Assembly: GCF_028858725.1 (NCBI RefSeq)
Contig: NC_084790.1
Location: forward strand, 7,180,669 to 7,244,668
DNA from: Colius striatus
Taxonomy: Eukaryota; Chordata; Aves; Coliiformes; Coliidae
DNA: 64,000 nucleotides
Reading direction: 5' to 3'
Below the pieces are notes generated by a model that made no database searches, had not been told where the DNA came from, and worked only from the letters and a program-made list of their open reading frames with translations. Shown here piece after piece: positions 10,871 to 22,800 of this stretch. Within the stretch, counting starts at the first letter, position 1, and every line of letters starts with the position of its first letter. The position numbers and the translations under genes were made by a program.

Positions 10871-13800
10871 GTGAGGGGCGGGCGGTGGCCGGGCTCGGCA
10901 GGGTCCCGGCGGGGCAGGGGATGGATGCGGCGAGTAGCCGCGGTGTGCCTGGCCGCCTGCGGCGCGCCGCGCAGCCGCGATCTTGCCGCGGCTCGTGTCT
11001 GCCGCGGGGGTCTCGCCCTGAGCCTCCGCGGTGGCGGGTGCGCAGGTGCCGTGCCCCGGCCCCTCGCCCCCATCCCCCGGCCCGGGACCCCGCTGGGTCC
11101 CCACTCGTGCTCCGTGCGCTGCTGGGCTCGCAAGCGGTGCAAGGCAGCGCAGGGAGGACGGGTGCGGAGCGCGCGGGGGAAGTTGGAGGCTGTTGCGGTT
11201 CCCGGCTCAGTGGCACTTTGCAAACTTTGGGCAGCGCGTCGGCACGCGCGCTGCCTAGACTCAAGGAATTGATCACCTGAGGTGATTTCTCGGAGCGTTT
11301 GGCACGCGTGTGCTGTCACGGCGGGTGAAGCAGTCCTGCGAGGGGGCAGCGGCAGGCGTTGCTGCAGGGTTGCAGGAGATGTGACGCCGGTGCGCGCCCG
11401 TGCCGTGTTTAAGAGGGACTCGGGTACTCGGTGTTTGCTGTTGTGGCCGCTCTTGGTGGTGCCGGCATCCTCCCAGCTAACGGCGAGTGGCTGATTCGGG
11501 ACGAACGGGTTCGGCGGTGCCGAGGAAGGACGCTTGCCCGCAGCTCCGCGGGATGCGGGCGGGACACGCTTCGGGTGTCGGGGCGCTTGCGCTGTGACGG
11601 GAGCCGAGCCAGAGGGGGTCAGCTCCTGATGTCGGGCGTTCTGCGCTGCAGCTGGGAGCAAAGATCCTGAAAGGTTGCACACATCTCGTGGAAGCGCAGT
11701 GTGTGAGGCTGTGTTTTGAAACCGGACGCTTTTGAGTGTTTGAACACTCGGCAAGTTGAAAGTTGTGCTGCCTGTCATAGAACGGCTTTCTTTGCTGCTG
11801 TTAATTGGACCCCTTCCAAGCTTCGTTTATTTTGGTTTTCTGGAAGGACTTGGGTGAACTCTTTCCGTGTGTTTTTTCTAAATCAGCATCAATTTCAAAG
11901 TTACGGTAATTTTGCGTGAAAGATTAGTTCTCGAGATCAGAGAATTTTAAGAGTTGGATTGGAAAGATCATCCAATCCAACCTCCCTGCAGGAGCAGGAC
12001 CACCTAGAGTAGGTCACACAGAAACTCGTCCAGATGGTTTTGAATGTCTCCAGATAAGGAGACTCCAGAACCCATCTGAGCAGCCTGTTCCACCACTCCA
12101 TTACACTCATAGTGAAGTTTTTTTTATGTTTCTTTGGAACCTCTTATGTTCCAGCTTGTACCTGTTGCCCCTTGCCTTATCATTAGCCATCAGTGAGAAC
12201 AGCCTGGCTCCATCCTCCTGGTATGCAAAGTAAGCAATGAGCTTACTTTGTGATCATTACTAATTTGTGATCATTAAGATCAAAGCAATAATTTACATTC
12301 TTTCCCCTGTTTCACTGCCTCTTTGTCTCTCTAACTGTAAATGAGAGTCCAATTCTTCCTGCAGGTGTGCTTTCCTTAATCTTGTCCTGATGGAGTTTGA
12401 ATGTGCCATTGGAGCAGGGGCAAGAGGCAGAATAATTCCAGGCTTTGTTTTTCTAGCCTCTTGAATTTCTAGGTTTTAAAAGGCTGATCTTTTAAAGTAT
12501 TCAGACAATTCACGCATTTTTAACTGTTGCAGTGTCAGCAAACCTCTTGTGTCACTCTGCAGATAACAAGAACATGAGCATCAGGGGGAGGAATGAGGGA
12601 GGAAAAAGAAGAAACTACCCCTTTCTGTTGTCCAGTCCAGGTGGAGTTGTAGTCTGCTACCTCCCATATCTGTCAGGTGCTGGAAGAGGACAGGTTTGTA
12701 GCTGGTGGTACCTTCCTTCTGTCTAGCTTGCTGCTCGGCTGCCTTGCTGACCCCTTTCAGTTCTGACCATGTGTTGTCAAGAAGTGGGAATGCAAGGAAG
12801 GTAACCTACAGCTCTGCTGCTGCCTCTGTCTGTGCTGCAAGATCTTAATCATGTAACACAAGTAATATTGCAGAAAGAGTTTACAGGTGGGAAATCAGGA
12901 TAACCCTCTGATAACCTACTTATCCTGTCACCTGTGGAACCTGTGCAGCGTGTAATCAGGCTCTGTGCACTTAATTGCTTAACATTCAATTTTAAACAGG
13001 CACTTGTTCCTTGTTGTATCCCTGCTAAGGATTTTCTTAGGTGGCACAAGAGTGAGAGAAAACTCACAAGACTTTGTAATTCTTACATTAACATAGCCAA
13101 CTTCACTTTCATGTATAGAAGTACAGAATGGAGCTTTTATCTGGCAGGCCTGATACCTGCAGCTTAGCATACATGAGGACAAATACCCATTACCTACTCA
13201 CTTTATGTGCATCATCATGGCCTGGGGTGGACTGGGTTCAGATGATGGAGGACATTGTTGCCTAGGTTTCCTTTGACAACATCAAGCAGTATGCTTTAAG
13301 ATCCTTGAGCATCATCTGGGGAAATAAAAAGCATGGCTAATTTTTTAAATCGGAACTTATTTAGGAGAGAGTGATACTTATTTAGTAGAGAGTAGTACTT
13401 TAGTTGGGATTAAGTGCTGTTTGTTGCCCTCAGAGGCTAGAGTTACAGCCACTCTGAAGGGCCGAGTGCGAGAAGAGCAGCATGCCTTGCCCTGGTGCAG
13501 TATCAGAGTACCACGGCTATGCAGGACATCTGGGGTTCTGCTTTAAAGCAAGACCGAGCAGTTGGTGCCCACCTTGGGCAGAGCTGTGCCAGCCAGTGGG
13601 ACCACACTCTGGGGCTCTGCTTCTCCGTCATCTTGCTACTGCCAGATGCAGCTTTACTGACCCTGACAACATCATCTCCTTCTACACCTTGTATTGTCCT
13701 CTGTGACTTTTTTTGAGCCAATTTATTTAGTTGTGGCTGTCTTCTATGTCTTTTTCCACATTGGTTTAGTGTTGGAGAAGTATGGCAACTAACGTTCTGG

Positions 13801-16800
13801 TAGGGCACAGAGAGCACATGGCTGAGATAAGAGACAAGAGCAGAACTCTTTTTCAGTGGCAGATAATTGAATAGATTGGCTCAAATTATAGCATACAACT
13901 TCACCTTCTGTGCACAAGCTTAGCCTAGGGAAAAAAAAAATCACTTTTTTTCTAGCTTTGCTGTAAAGTTGTTTTACTCTATGACTTTCATAAGTAATAT
14001 AAAGAGTTCAGTTAAAGAGGGAGTCGTTTTAACTTGGTGCATACAGAGCCTTTTAGGTGGCTTGGCTCTAGCATAGAATTCCATTCTCGCTGATGGTAGC
14101 CTGAACTAATCTGCTGACTATTCTGAGGCAGATCGGGGAATGTTCACTGAGGAGTATCTGCAGAGCAGTAGGGACAATGCTGCTTTCAACTGATGTACCT
14201 CTTTGTGGGATTAATGGCCATCTGCAGTCATACTACAGCCGTGCTTCTCCAGGTAAAAGCAGCTGGAGGTGTGTATTTTATTCTGCATGCTTTTAGAGCA
14301 AAGGTTTTGGCCTGTGAAATGTGAGCTTTTCAACTGACAGGATAATTGTGGCTCTTAGGAATCTGTTTTTTGTTTAAGTTTTTATTCTTCAGTCATTGAG
14401 ATGTTCCACCTGCAGAGCTACTGAGTTAGTAAGCATATCAAGTGTGATCTTTGCTTCATGTTCCCTTGTGCTGAGCAGTTGCAATAGAGTCATAGGGCTC
14501 AGCCATATTTCATTTACCAGGACTGAACTTGGCTTGTATCTGCCTCAAATGGCATAGGATTTTGCTGGGGGCTAGGAAATTCATTTGTTGGAAAGGTTTG
14601 GCCTTTCAGGGAGCTCTGGTGGTATCCTGCTGGGAACAAGGATGTATGTCTGCTCACAGATGGTGCAGGTGTCTCTGCTTTTGCTGGTTTTGCTTTTAGG
14701 GTCAGCTCTAAGGTGTATGTCATGTTAGTCTTTTCAAAACTGTAGCTTGCATGTTGCCACAGCTCTTCTGGATTGAATTTAAGGTTTATGAGGATGGGAT
14801 GTAACATCTTTGGTGGGAATCACCACCTTTTTGTGGGGAGATGCTACCCTAGCTGAGCAGCTAGGGACTCAGCAGTGTGCCAGTCATCTAAAGAGGGAAC
14901 TAAGGACACAAGAAGGCTGGGCAGATGAGTCCTAGGGAAAAAGTAGATGGGGATTAACTAAGAGTAATTGAGAAGACTGGGAGCAAGGATTATTAGCAGC
15001 TCTTAGTGGGCTGTCAAGGACTCTAGTCCTCTGGTTATCATCCCTCCCATCTCCCAAGGAAGGGAACGAGGTAAAATGAGCTTGCAGTAAGGAAAAAGAC
15101 ACGTCTGGAAGGGGTTGAGGGAAGAGACTGAGGATCATCCTAGGAACAGGAGTGCTCAAATCTGATTCCCGAAGGGCACTTCCAGGGCCTACAGTGGAGC
15201 TGTGAGAGCCCAAGTCATTCCTTTCTGCCCTCAGCATATAAATGAAAATCTGCCACGGGCATGTTTGCTAAAATCCAAACTGCAGGGAGGGATGTTCATT
15301 TCTGCGCAAAAGCAGGACTGTGGCAATGTAACATCTGTGTGTTTTTGCCTCCAAGTTGCCAGTCTAAATATACTGATGGAGAGTTGGTAAGTTTTGTGTC
15401 TGCTTTCATTTGATTTCTTGAAATCTAAAATTGCTTGTGTCTTAAGGTATGACAAATTGATTAACTCTGCATTATCAGTTGCAAGTAATACAAATATTCA
15501 TTACAAATGCATTTTAATCAATGGCTGGTTGACTGCAAGTTCTTTTGGTCCTGTTTTCTTAAGGTAGTGACGCCTGAGTGATGTCACTCTTCGTGCTTTT
15601 GTGTTGTTGTAACTTCTGAGTCTGATTTCAAACAAATGTGCTAGTGAGCAGAGAAAAAAAAAATCTAATCCCTACTATTTCTTTGGAGTAGCTGGGTGGC
15701 ATCTGTAGTTCTTCCAGTGATAACAATTCACACAGAATTCCTACCTTGTCTAGCTCACAGGGCTGCCTTGGTTAAATCAGGGCAACTAGGATGTATATTC
15801 TCTTTCAGATGTCAGAAAGTTGTGGCTGATGAGGCACTGGACTGCAGGAAAATCTTAGGGCAGTTAAACACCACTGTAGCAACTGTTGTGTCTTGATCAT
15901 ACTGCTTTGCTTGCACAAATGACTACTAGAGACAAAACCAAGCTGAACATCCAGAGTGAAATTTTGAGATGGCTTGAGCTGATCTGAGTTTTCCTGACTT
16001 CTGGAAGGGGAAAGTCCTATTCTGCTTCTTTCTATTGGACACAACTACCCATATAACTAATTTTTTGGGACTATCTTCTTCCTTACTTCTCAAGTTGAAT
16101 GAGCTTAAGGAAGAGACCCACTAGTGCTGGAGGGAATAGATAGAGGCTTGCTTCTTTCAGTCCCTGTGGCCCGTTGAGCATCTCATGGCCATGCAGCAAG
16201 AATACATCTTTGTTTTCTAGTACAGTTAAATAGATCTCTTTCTCAGCTTCCCTAGGAAGGCAGACCAACCTTCTGAGTCAGCACCTCCACCATTTTCCCT
16301 TTCCCAAGTCTGCTTCTGGCTAGCCCAAGGGCTGTAGCATCAAGGCTTTGGCTCCAGGAGATGGGCTGAGCTGATGAGATTCACCAGGGAAGCCCATTCC
16401 CCTCTGCATTTGTATCTGCATGTTACTTCACACCTCCTTGTGCCAGTACTGGCAGTTTGGTTTTGGTACTGGGCAGTTGAGTGCTCCCTTTGGCAGCATC
16501 CCTGGATGCTGCTGTGTGCTGGCCTGGGTGGGAATATCAAGTGCCAGTGAATGAAAATCAGAACTTGGACATTTCACATCTGATACTCAGAACTACCAGG
16601 TAATGCAGATTATGACAATCTCACTCTGTTATTGTGTGTAAAATGGTAGTAGTGTGTGTTTATGGTGAACAAGAGGATAAATGCACAACTATTTGTGAGG
16701 CACCCTTAGTATAAAGATCAGCAGTATGTCTCTAGAGTTTGTGTAATAACCAAGTCATGAGCTGTGTGCTAAGGTTTTTTTTCAACGTTTTGGATTTTCC

Positions 16801-19800
16801 TACTTGCCAGGTACTGTCCAGGTCATGTTTAGTTACAAAATAAACAACAAAACAATGTAACTCCAAAACTTATTAGAACAGACACACTTAAAGGAAGCTA
16901 AATTCCTGTTATGTCTCCCATTATTCATGTATCAAAATGGCTCTGCCACCCCACAAAAGGGTTGTTTTGATTATTTCACACTTGTGGTTCAGAGCTGTTG
17001 ACCTGAACTTGTAAGTGCTGCTTGTCTGACTGCTGCAGTTCCTTGGTCCTTGAAGCTCTTGGGAAGCAGAATAGAGTGTGCACATAAGGAAGAATCTCTG
17101 GCAGTGATACAGTCCATTATATTACTACAGACAATGTATCATTGCAGGTGGTCTTTCCTTCCAAATGCTTTTTGCTTCTCCTTGTGAGGAGACTTCAGCA
17201 TAGGTTGTGCTTATATATAGCCATACTCCAAACTGACAACCCTTTCGGGTGCAGTGGGTGGCTGTAAGCCCTGTGGCAGGGAAAAGATGCTGCTCAAAGG
17301 AGACGAAGGGGGAAGTCCTTAGGACAACATTGGCAGACAGCACCAGTATCTTGTTCTAGCCTCATCGTACATAATACACAGCTCTTTAAATATTATCAAA
17401 GCATATGAAAAATTCTGTTACACATCACGTTCTCTAGTGTGGTGATAAAAAGGCTTCTTCTGTTCACTCTGAGTCAGCATGCCTCAAAAACAGTAGATGA
17501 TTAGCATCAGATAAAGGGTGGTGGCTTATATATGTCTGAGTTATTTGCAGTGTGCCATGTGTAGATCTCATGTCTTGGAAGCAGATAATGTCCTTGCCCA
17601 AAGACTATTAAGTGAGTCAGTGGACCTGGAGAAGAAACCCAGGTAGGTCTTGAGTTTTTGCCCCCAAAAATAGAGATTTAAGGTCTGACTATCACAGCTC
17701 CACTAGATTTTTTTTTTTTTTAACCAATTCTGTGTAGGAGAACTTGTTCCTGATATTAAGCAAAATCTTCAGATACAAATAAAGAGTAATTACTTAAGTG
17801 CCTGGAGCTGTTTGTAGCTTGGTTTTCAGCTGAGCTGGCTCCTGATTATTCCTGCTTCTTAGTGAGGTGATGTGTATGTTGTTGCAGCTGTTTTGGATAC
17901 TGACAGTTTTTTCCAGGATCATCAGTTCCTTGGCTTAATTAGGCAGAACTCTGGAGATTATCTCTGAGATGTGACATTGTAGGGGTTTTCAGTTTGCACT
18001 GTTCCAGAAATTTTGGGCTGAAGGGGCCAAACAGGTGAGAGTGGATTGGGAAGAGGTGTTAAGTGCGAGGTGGTGCCAATCAGATTGGTACTGAAGGAAT
18101 AATGTGCAGAAACACGATAGGTCAAGTAACATCTAGGCGAAAAAATAAGCTCTACATGACGTGAAACTTGGAATAGGCAGTTCCAACTAAAGAATAAGAG
18201 TGTTTGGAGTTATTCTTTCCAGTCCTTACAGATAATTTGTCCAATGTGAAGGATGCAGGGCTGCGGTTTGGGGAATTATAGATGGTGTGATGGCAGAGTT
18301 GATACTGCCCTCTCTTGCATTCCTGGAGCGAGAAAGCAGCTAGTGGAACCAGCAGATGGAAGTAAAGCTGATGGGTTTGTTCACTTGTTGAAATGTGAGC
18401 TTCTACATCTTGTTGTCATAGGAGGCTGGGAGCTGGCAGTATCAGGGAGTTTGTACGGGGACTAGACTAATAGACAAATGTGTAAAAGGATGCAGAACAG
18501 GACTAATAGGGATGCACCCTCTAACACTCCTAAGGATAGTAGTGGTAGGGAAACACAAGGAGAATGGGAGTGGTGAACTGGTGGGGCTCTTGTTCTCCCA
18601 GAGAGATCCTTCTCCAAAACTTCAGGATCTTCACTGAGAGAAAGGCAGAATCCCAAGTGATCCTCTGGCAGCAGAGGCACGAGGGACTTGGAAAGGCGCT
18701 TCCAGCCTCTGTGTAGAAGCCTGAGGTCTGTGCAGTGCTTGTTCAAAGCAGTTGGTTTGTCGGATGTGGGAGACAGCAGGACTTTAAGCTTCAGACCTGC
18801 TGTTTCAGACCACATCCCAGCGGGTAGGTGATGATTCCCTGCTAAACTCACATCTTTCCCTAATGGCATTTCCTTGCACTGAAGCAGGACAGCTGGCTGG
18901 TTACACCAGCATAATTTCTCCAGATCAAAAACTGGCTTGTGTTAAACGCTGTCAGGAGCCGGTCCCTCAGCCGCCGGCCCCAGCGGAGGCAGCGGCCGGG
19001 CCCCGTGGGGCTCCCGGGCACACCAGCACGGCGGCCCCCTGCAGCCGCCCACAACACCTGGTCGATTTCCAGGCCGCCGCTTCCCGCCGCCGCCGCCCCG
19101 CAGCAGCCGCCGGCCTCGCCTGGCCACGCCATTGGGCTCCCCAGCGTGACGTCGGCGTCGGCCCCGCCTCGCAACGGGGCCCCGAGGCGGGAGCCAGTGG
19201 CGGCCTCGGGGCTGCGCGCGGTGCGGCCGCTGGCAGCGGGATGGTCCGTGGCTGAGCGGCAGAGGTTGAGGGGCGCGTAAGATGGCGGAGCCGAGCGGAG
19301 GGGAGCCGGGCGGCCGGGCCGGCGAGAAGGAGGCGCCCAACGTCTCGGTGCTGCACGTCGAGCTGACTGAGACCGCCCTGCAGGCGCTGGAGCGGTACCA
19401 GGGCTGCAAGGTGAGGGGCGGGCGGTGGCCGGGCTCGGCAGGGTCCCGGCGGGGCAGGGGATGGATGCGGCGAGTAGCCGCGGTGTGCCTGGCCGCCTGC
19501 GGCGCGCCGCGCAGCCGCGATCTTGCCGCGGCTCGTGTCTGCCGCGGGGGTCTCGCCCTGAGCCTCCGCGGTGGCGGGTGCGCAGGTGCCGTGCCCCGGC
19601 CCCTCGCCCCCATCCCCCGGCCCGGGACCCCGCTGGGTCCCCACTCGTGCTCCGTGCGCTGCTGGGCTCGCAAGCGGTGCAAGGCAGCGCAGGGAGGACG
19701 GGTGCGGAGCGCGCGGGGGAAGTTGGAGGCTGTTGCGGTTCCCGGCTCAGTGGCACTTTGCAAACTTTGGGCAGCGCGTCGGCACGCGCGCTGCCTAGAC

Positions 19801-22800
19801 TCAAGGAATTGATCACCTGAGGTGATTTGTCGGAGCGTTTGGCAGGCGTGTGCTGTCACGGCGGGTGAAGCAGTCCTGCGAGGGGGCAGCGGCAGGCGTT
19901 GCTGCAGGGTTGCAGGAGATGTGACGCCGGTGCGCGCCCGTGCCGTGTTTAAGAGGGACTCGGGTACTCGGTGTTTGCTGTTGTGGCCGCTCTTGGTGGT
20001 GCCGGCATCCTCCCAGCTAACGGCGAGTGGCTGATTCGGGACGAACGGGTTCGGCGGTGCCGAGGAAGGACGCTTGCCCGCAGCTCCGCGGGATGCGGGC
20101 GGGACACGCTTCGGGTGTCGGGGCGCTTGCGCTGTGACGGGAGCCGAGCCAGAGGGGGTCAGCTCCTGATGTCGGGCGTTCTGCGCTGCAGCTGGGAGCA
20201 GAGATCCTGAAAGGTTGCACACATCTCGTGGAAGCGCAGTGTGTGAGGCTGTGTTTTGAAACCGGACGCTTTTGAGTGTTTGAACACTCGGCAAGTTGAA
20301 AGTTGTGCTGCCTGTCATAGAACGGCTTTCTTTGCTGCTGTTAATTGGACCCCTTCCAAGCTTCATTTATTTTGGTTTTCGGAAAGGACTTGGGTAAACT
20401 CTTTCCGTGTGTTTTTTCTAAAGCAGCATCAATTTCAAAGTTACGGTAATTTTGTGTGAAAAATTAGTAACACATGCCTCATCACCGGGATCACCGGTCT
20501 TGGGTAAACTATTTATGTTTTATATTTACTCTTTATGTTTTCTAAACCAGCATCCATTTCGAAGTTACTGTAATTTTGCATGAAAAATTATTAATACATG
20601 CCTTATCACAAGGATAGTGCAAAATGAATGATGAGCTATTTGTGGTCGTTGAGGTAATAATTCTTTCCGTTTCACTACCTCTTCATCTCCCTAACTGTAA
20701 ATGAGAGTCCAGCTCTTCCTGCAGGTGTGCTTTCCTTAATCTTGTCCTGATGGACTTTGAATCTGTCATTGGAGCAGTGGAAAGAGGAAGAATAAGGGAA
20801 CATGAAAATTCCAAGCTTTGTTTTTCTAGCCTCTTGAATTTCTAGGTTTTAAAAGGCTGATCTTTTAAAGTATTCAGTCAATTCACGCATTTTTAACTGT
20901 TGCAGTGGCAGCAAACCTCTTGTGTCACTCTACAGATAACAAGAACATGAGCATCAGGGGAGGAATGAGGGAGGAAAGAGTCTGCTAGCTCCCATATCTG
21001 TCAGGTGCTGGAAGAGGACAGGTTTGTAGCTGGTGGTACCTTCCTTCTCTCTAGCTTACTGCTCGGCTGCCTTGCTGACCCCTTTCAGTTCTGACCATGT
21101 GTTGTCAAGAAGTGGGAACGCAAGGAAGGTAACCTGTAGCTCTGCTGCTCCCTCTGTCTTTGCTGTAAGATCTTAACTGTGTAACACAAGTAATATAATA
21201 ATGATACTGGGACATGAGAACTCCAACCTTTATTATTCTGGCCTCTGGAACCTCTAGGTTTTAAAAGGCTCATATTTTAAAGTAAAAAAAAATACGTGAA
21301 TTGGTTGAGTAACTTGCACTGGCAGAAAAAACTCTTGGCACTCTTCAGGGAGTGATGCTCAGAATAATCTTATTGCAGACCTTTTTTGGATTGTTTTATT
21401 AATACTTGAATACCACCTCTTTCTGTTTTCTCAAGTTTAAAGAGGTCCAGTTGTGGTCTACTGGCTTGGTGTTCTGTGAATTTCCTTCATACATTAATTT
21501 CTGTGTGAAGTTAACTTTATTCTGAAAAACTTCAGACAAGTGTTAGCATTCATAACTGTGTACCAGTCTTTGTGTATGTAACCCATTACATTTTTTGGAA
21601 TAAGGTTGTTTGTATGTGTTTGTTAAGTAGGTAGGCACATTAGTCATCTCAAACTTGTCTCACATCTAACAACTTTATGGCTTGTAGCTGGAAAGTTTGC
21701 AGAGCAAGCAAATTTACAGCAAGACTTTTCAGGGCTTAAGGCTGTATGTGTTCTTGGCTGCTATGTAACTTGAGGTAAGCTTCTGATTGTGGGAAAACAA
21801 GCACAGTCATTGAAGACCCCAGCCCAAATTCATGTGGGAACTTCAGCTCTCTGGTGGTATTATATCTGCCTGAGATGCTGTTTCTAGGATTTCAAGATGT
21901 TGGGTGATGCTCACAGGTGACACTGAGTGGCAATGAAGCTTGGCTAATTCACAAGCTCCTGCTACCTGCCTTCCATCAGCTCCAGCACTCGCTAGCAGTT
22001 GTGGGAGCAGCATCAGCTTGTTGCCAGTCCCAATGTGGGGAGCTTTCTGCTGGATGAGTGAGATTTTATTGCAAAAGGATGAGACAAGTGCAAGTGATGG
22101 TGCAGAATCTTGTGACTGAAGGAGAGGACAAGAGTTGGATCTAACTTGCCTTTCCAGTGATGCTGAGCCCTGAATGTTTCTGAATGGCACCTAAATTTTG
22201 AGTCCGTAATCACTTGCTTTTGCTAGAATAAAATCTGTATTCTTTGAGATTTCATTCCTTGGTGCTGCTTGTTTAGTGTAAGTATTTGCAATCAGTTGAC
22301 AAATTCCGTGTAACATCCTGTGGACAAAGCCTAGCACATTGAACTAATCAGCATAGTTGCTCTGTGGTGGAGTTTTGGGGGTTTTTTTTTGGTCTAGCAG
22401 CATAATTTCAGGTCCAGTAAAGCTAAGCAAAGTCAGCATTTCTGCTAAAATGGGATATTTTTATCAGTGGGCTCCTGCTGGCACTGTTGTTGCTGTTAGG
22501 GCTGTGTTGAGGAGCAGATCTGACAAGATGCCTACTTGTGACACAAAATGGTAGTTTCCAGTGAGCAAGCTCTTTGATTTTTTAATTTATTTTTTAAAAA
22601 TTTCCCCCCCCCTTAAAATTTGCAAATCTTCACAGGCTGCAGTGTCAGCACAAGCAGTGTAGGGCACTTCCATCCCTGCAGGTCAGGAACAGGGTGCACT
22701 TGGTGCTGTGAAGTTACAGAGGCAAGGCACAGGTGGCTTGCTTTATTTTCAGTCATATTGTATATTTCCTGTGGCAGATATATAGCTGAAGGATTGTTTG

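Larger units (their letters stand above)
10300..11680. promoter_or_regulatory. CpG island 1
   Basis: Dense CG dinucleotides and high GC content run from just upstream of the promoter through exon 1a and the first 800 bp of intron 1, against AT-rich flanks. Large open frames on both strands here (up to 459 codons on the minus strand) reflect the low stop-codon frequency of GC-rich DNA. Confidence 0.85.
10422..12865. repeat. Segmental duplication, copy 1 (promoter, exon 1, early intron 1)
   Basis: This segment recurs at 18962-21203 with a fixed offset of 8540 bp through the core. I compared 10431-11820 base by base with 18971-20360 and found four differences (10628, 11289, 11305, 11661). From 11821 to 11928 there are seven more. 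Beyond that the copies differ by a CR1 insertion in this copy, several indels and scattered substitutions, and similarity fades near 12865. A deletion here of the GGGAACATGAAAATT stretch is inferred, because copy 2 and the older third fragment both keep it. Confidence 0.95.
18961..20220. promoter_or_regulatory. CpG island 2
   Basis: Second GC- and CpG-dense block, matching 10421-11680 almost base for base. It begins abruptly at the duplication edge. CpG sites are kept in nearly every position. Methylated duplicates usually lose CpG to TpG, so this copy is probably either unmethylated in the germline or recently homogenised. Confidence 0.82.
18962..21203. repeat. Segmental duplication, copy 2 (promoter, exon 1, early intron 1)
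   Basis: Second copy of 10422-12865. The left edge is sharp at GTCCCTC (18962-18968). The right edge fades after GTAACACAAGTAATAT near 21196. It has its own changes: an internal 110-bp tandem repeat (20389-20612) where copy 1 has a CR1, and a deletion of a stretch present in copy 1 around 12610-12655. Confidence 0.95.

Noticed and set aside
10742..11272. 176-codon plus-strand frame read straight through from the ELL2 start (also 19282-19812)
   Set aside because: After codon 43 it runs through the GTGAGG donor into intron 1; ELL2 similarity stops exactly at the donor.
10260..11778. Long minus-strand open frames (338, 260 and 459 codons) across CpG island 1
   Set aside because: They lie antisense to the promoter, exon 1 and intron 1, are Arg/Pro/Ala-rich, and arise from GC-rich DNA with few stops. 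No domain or splice structure supports a protein.
18860..20366. Long minus-strand open frames (318, 225 and 474 codons) across CpG island 2
   Set aside because: They are the duplicate of the antisense frames at 10.3-11.8 kb. Their conservation follows from the near-identity of the DNA, not from selection on a protein.
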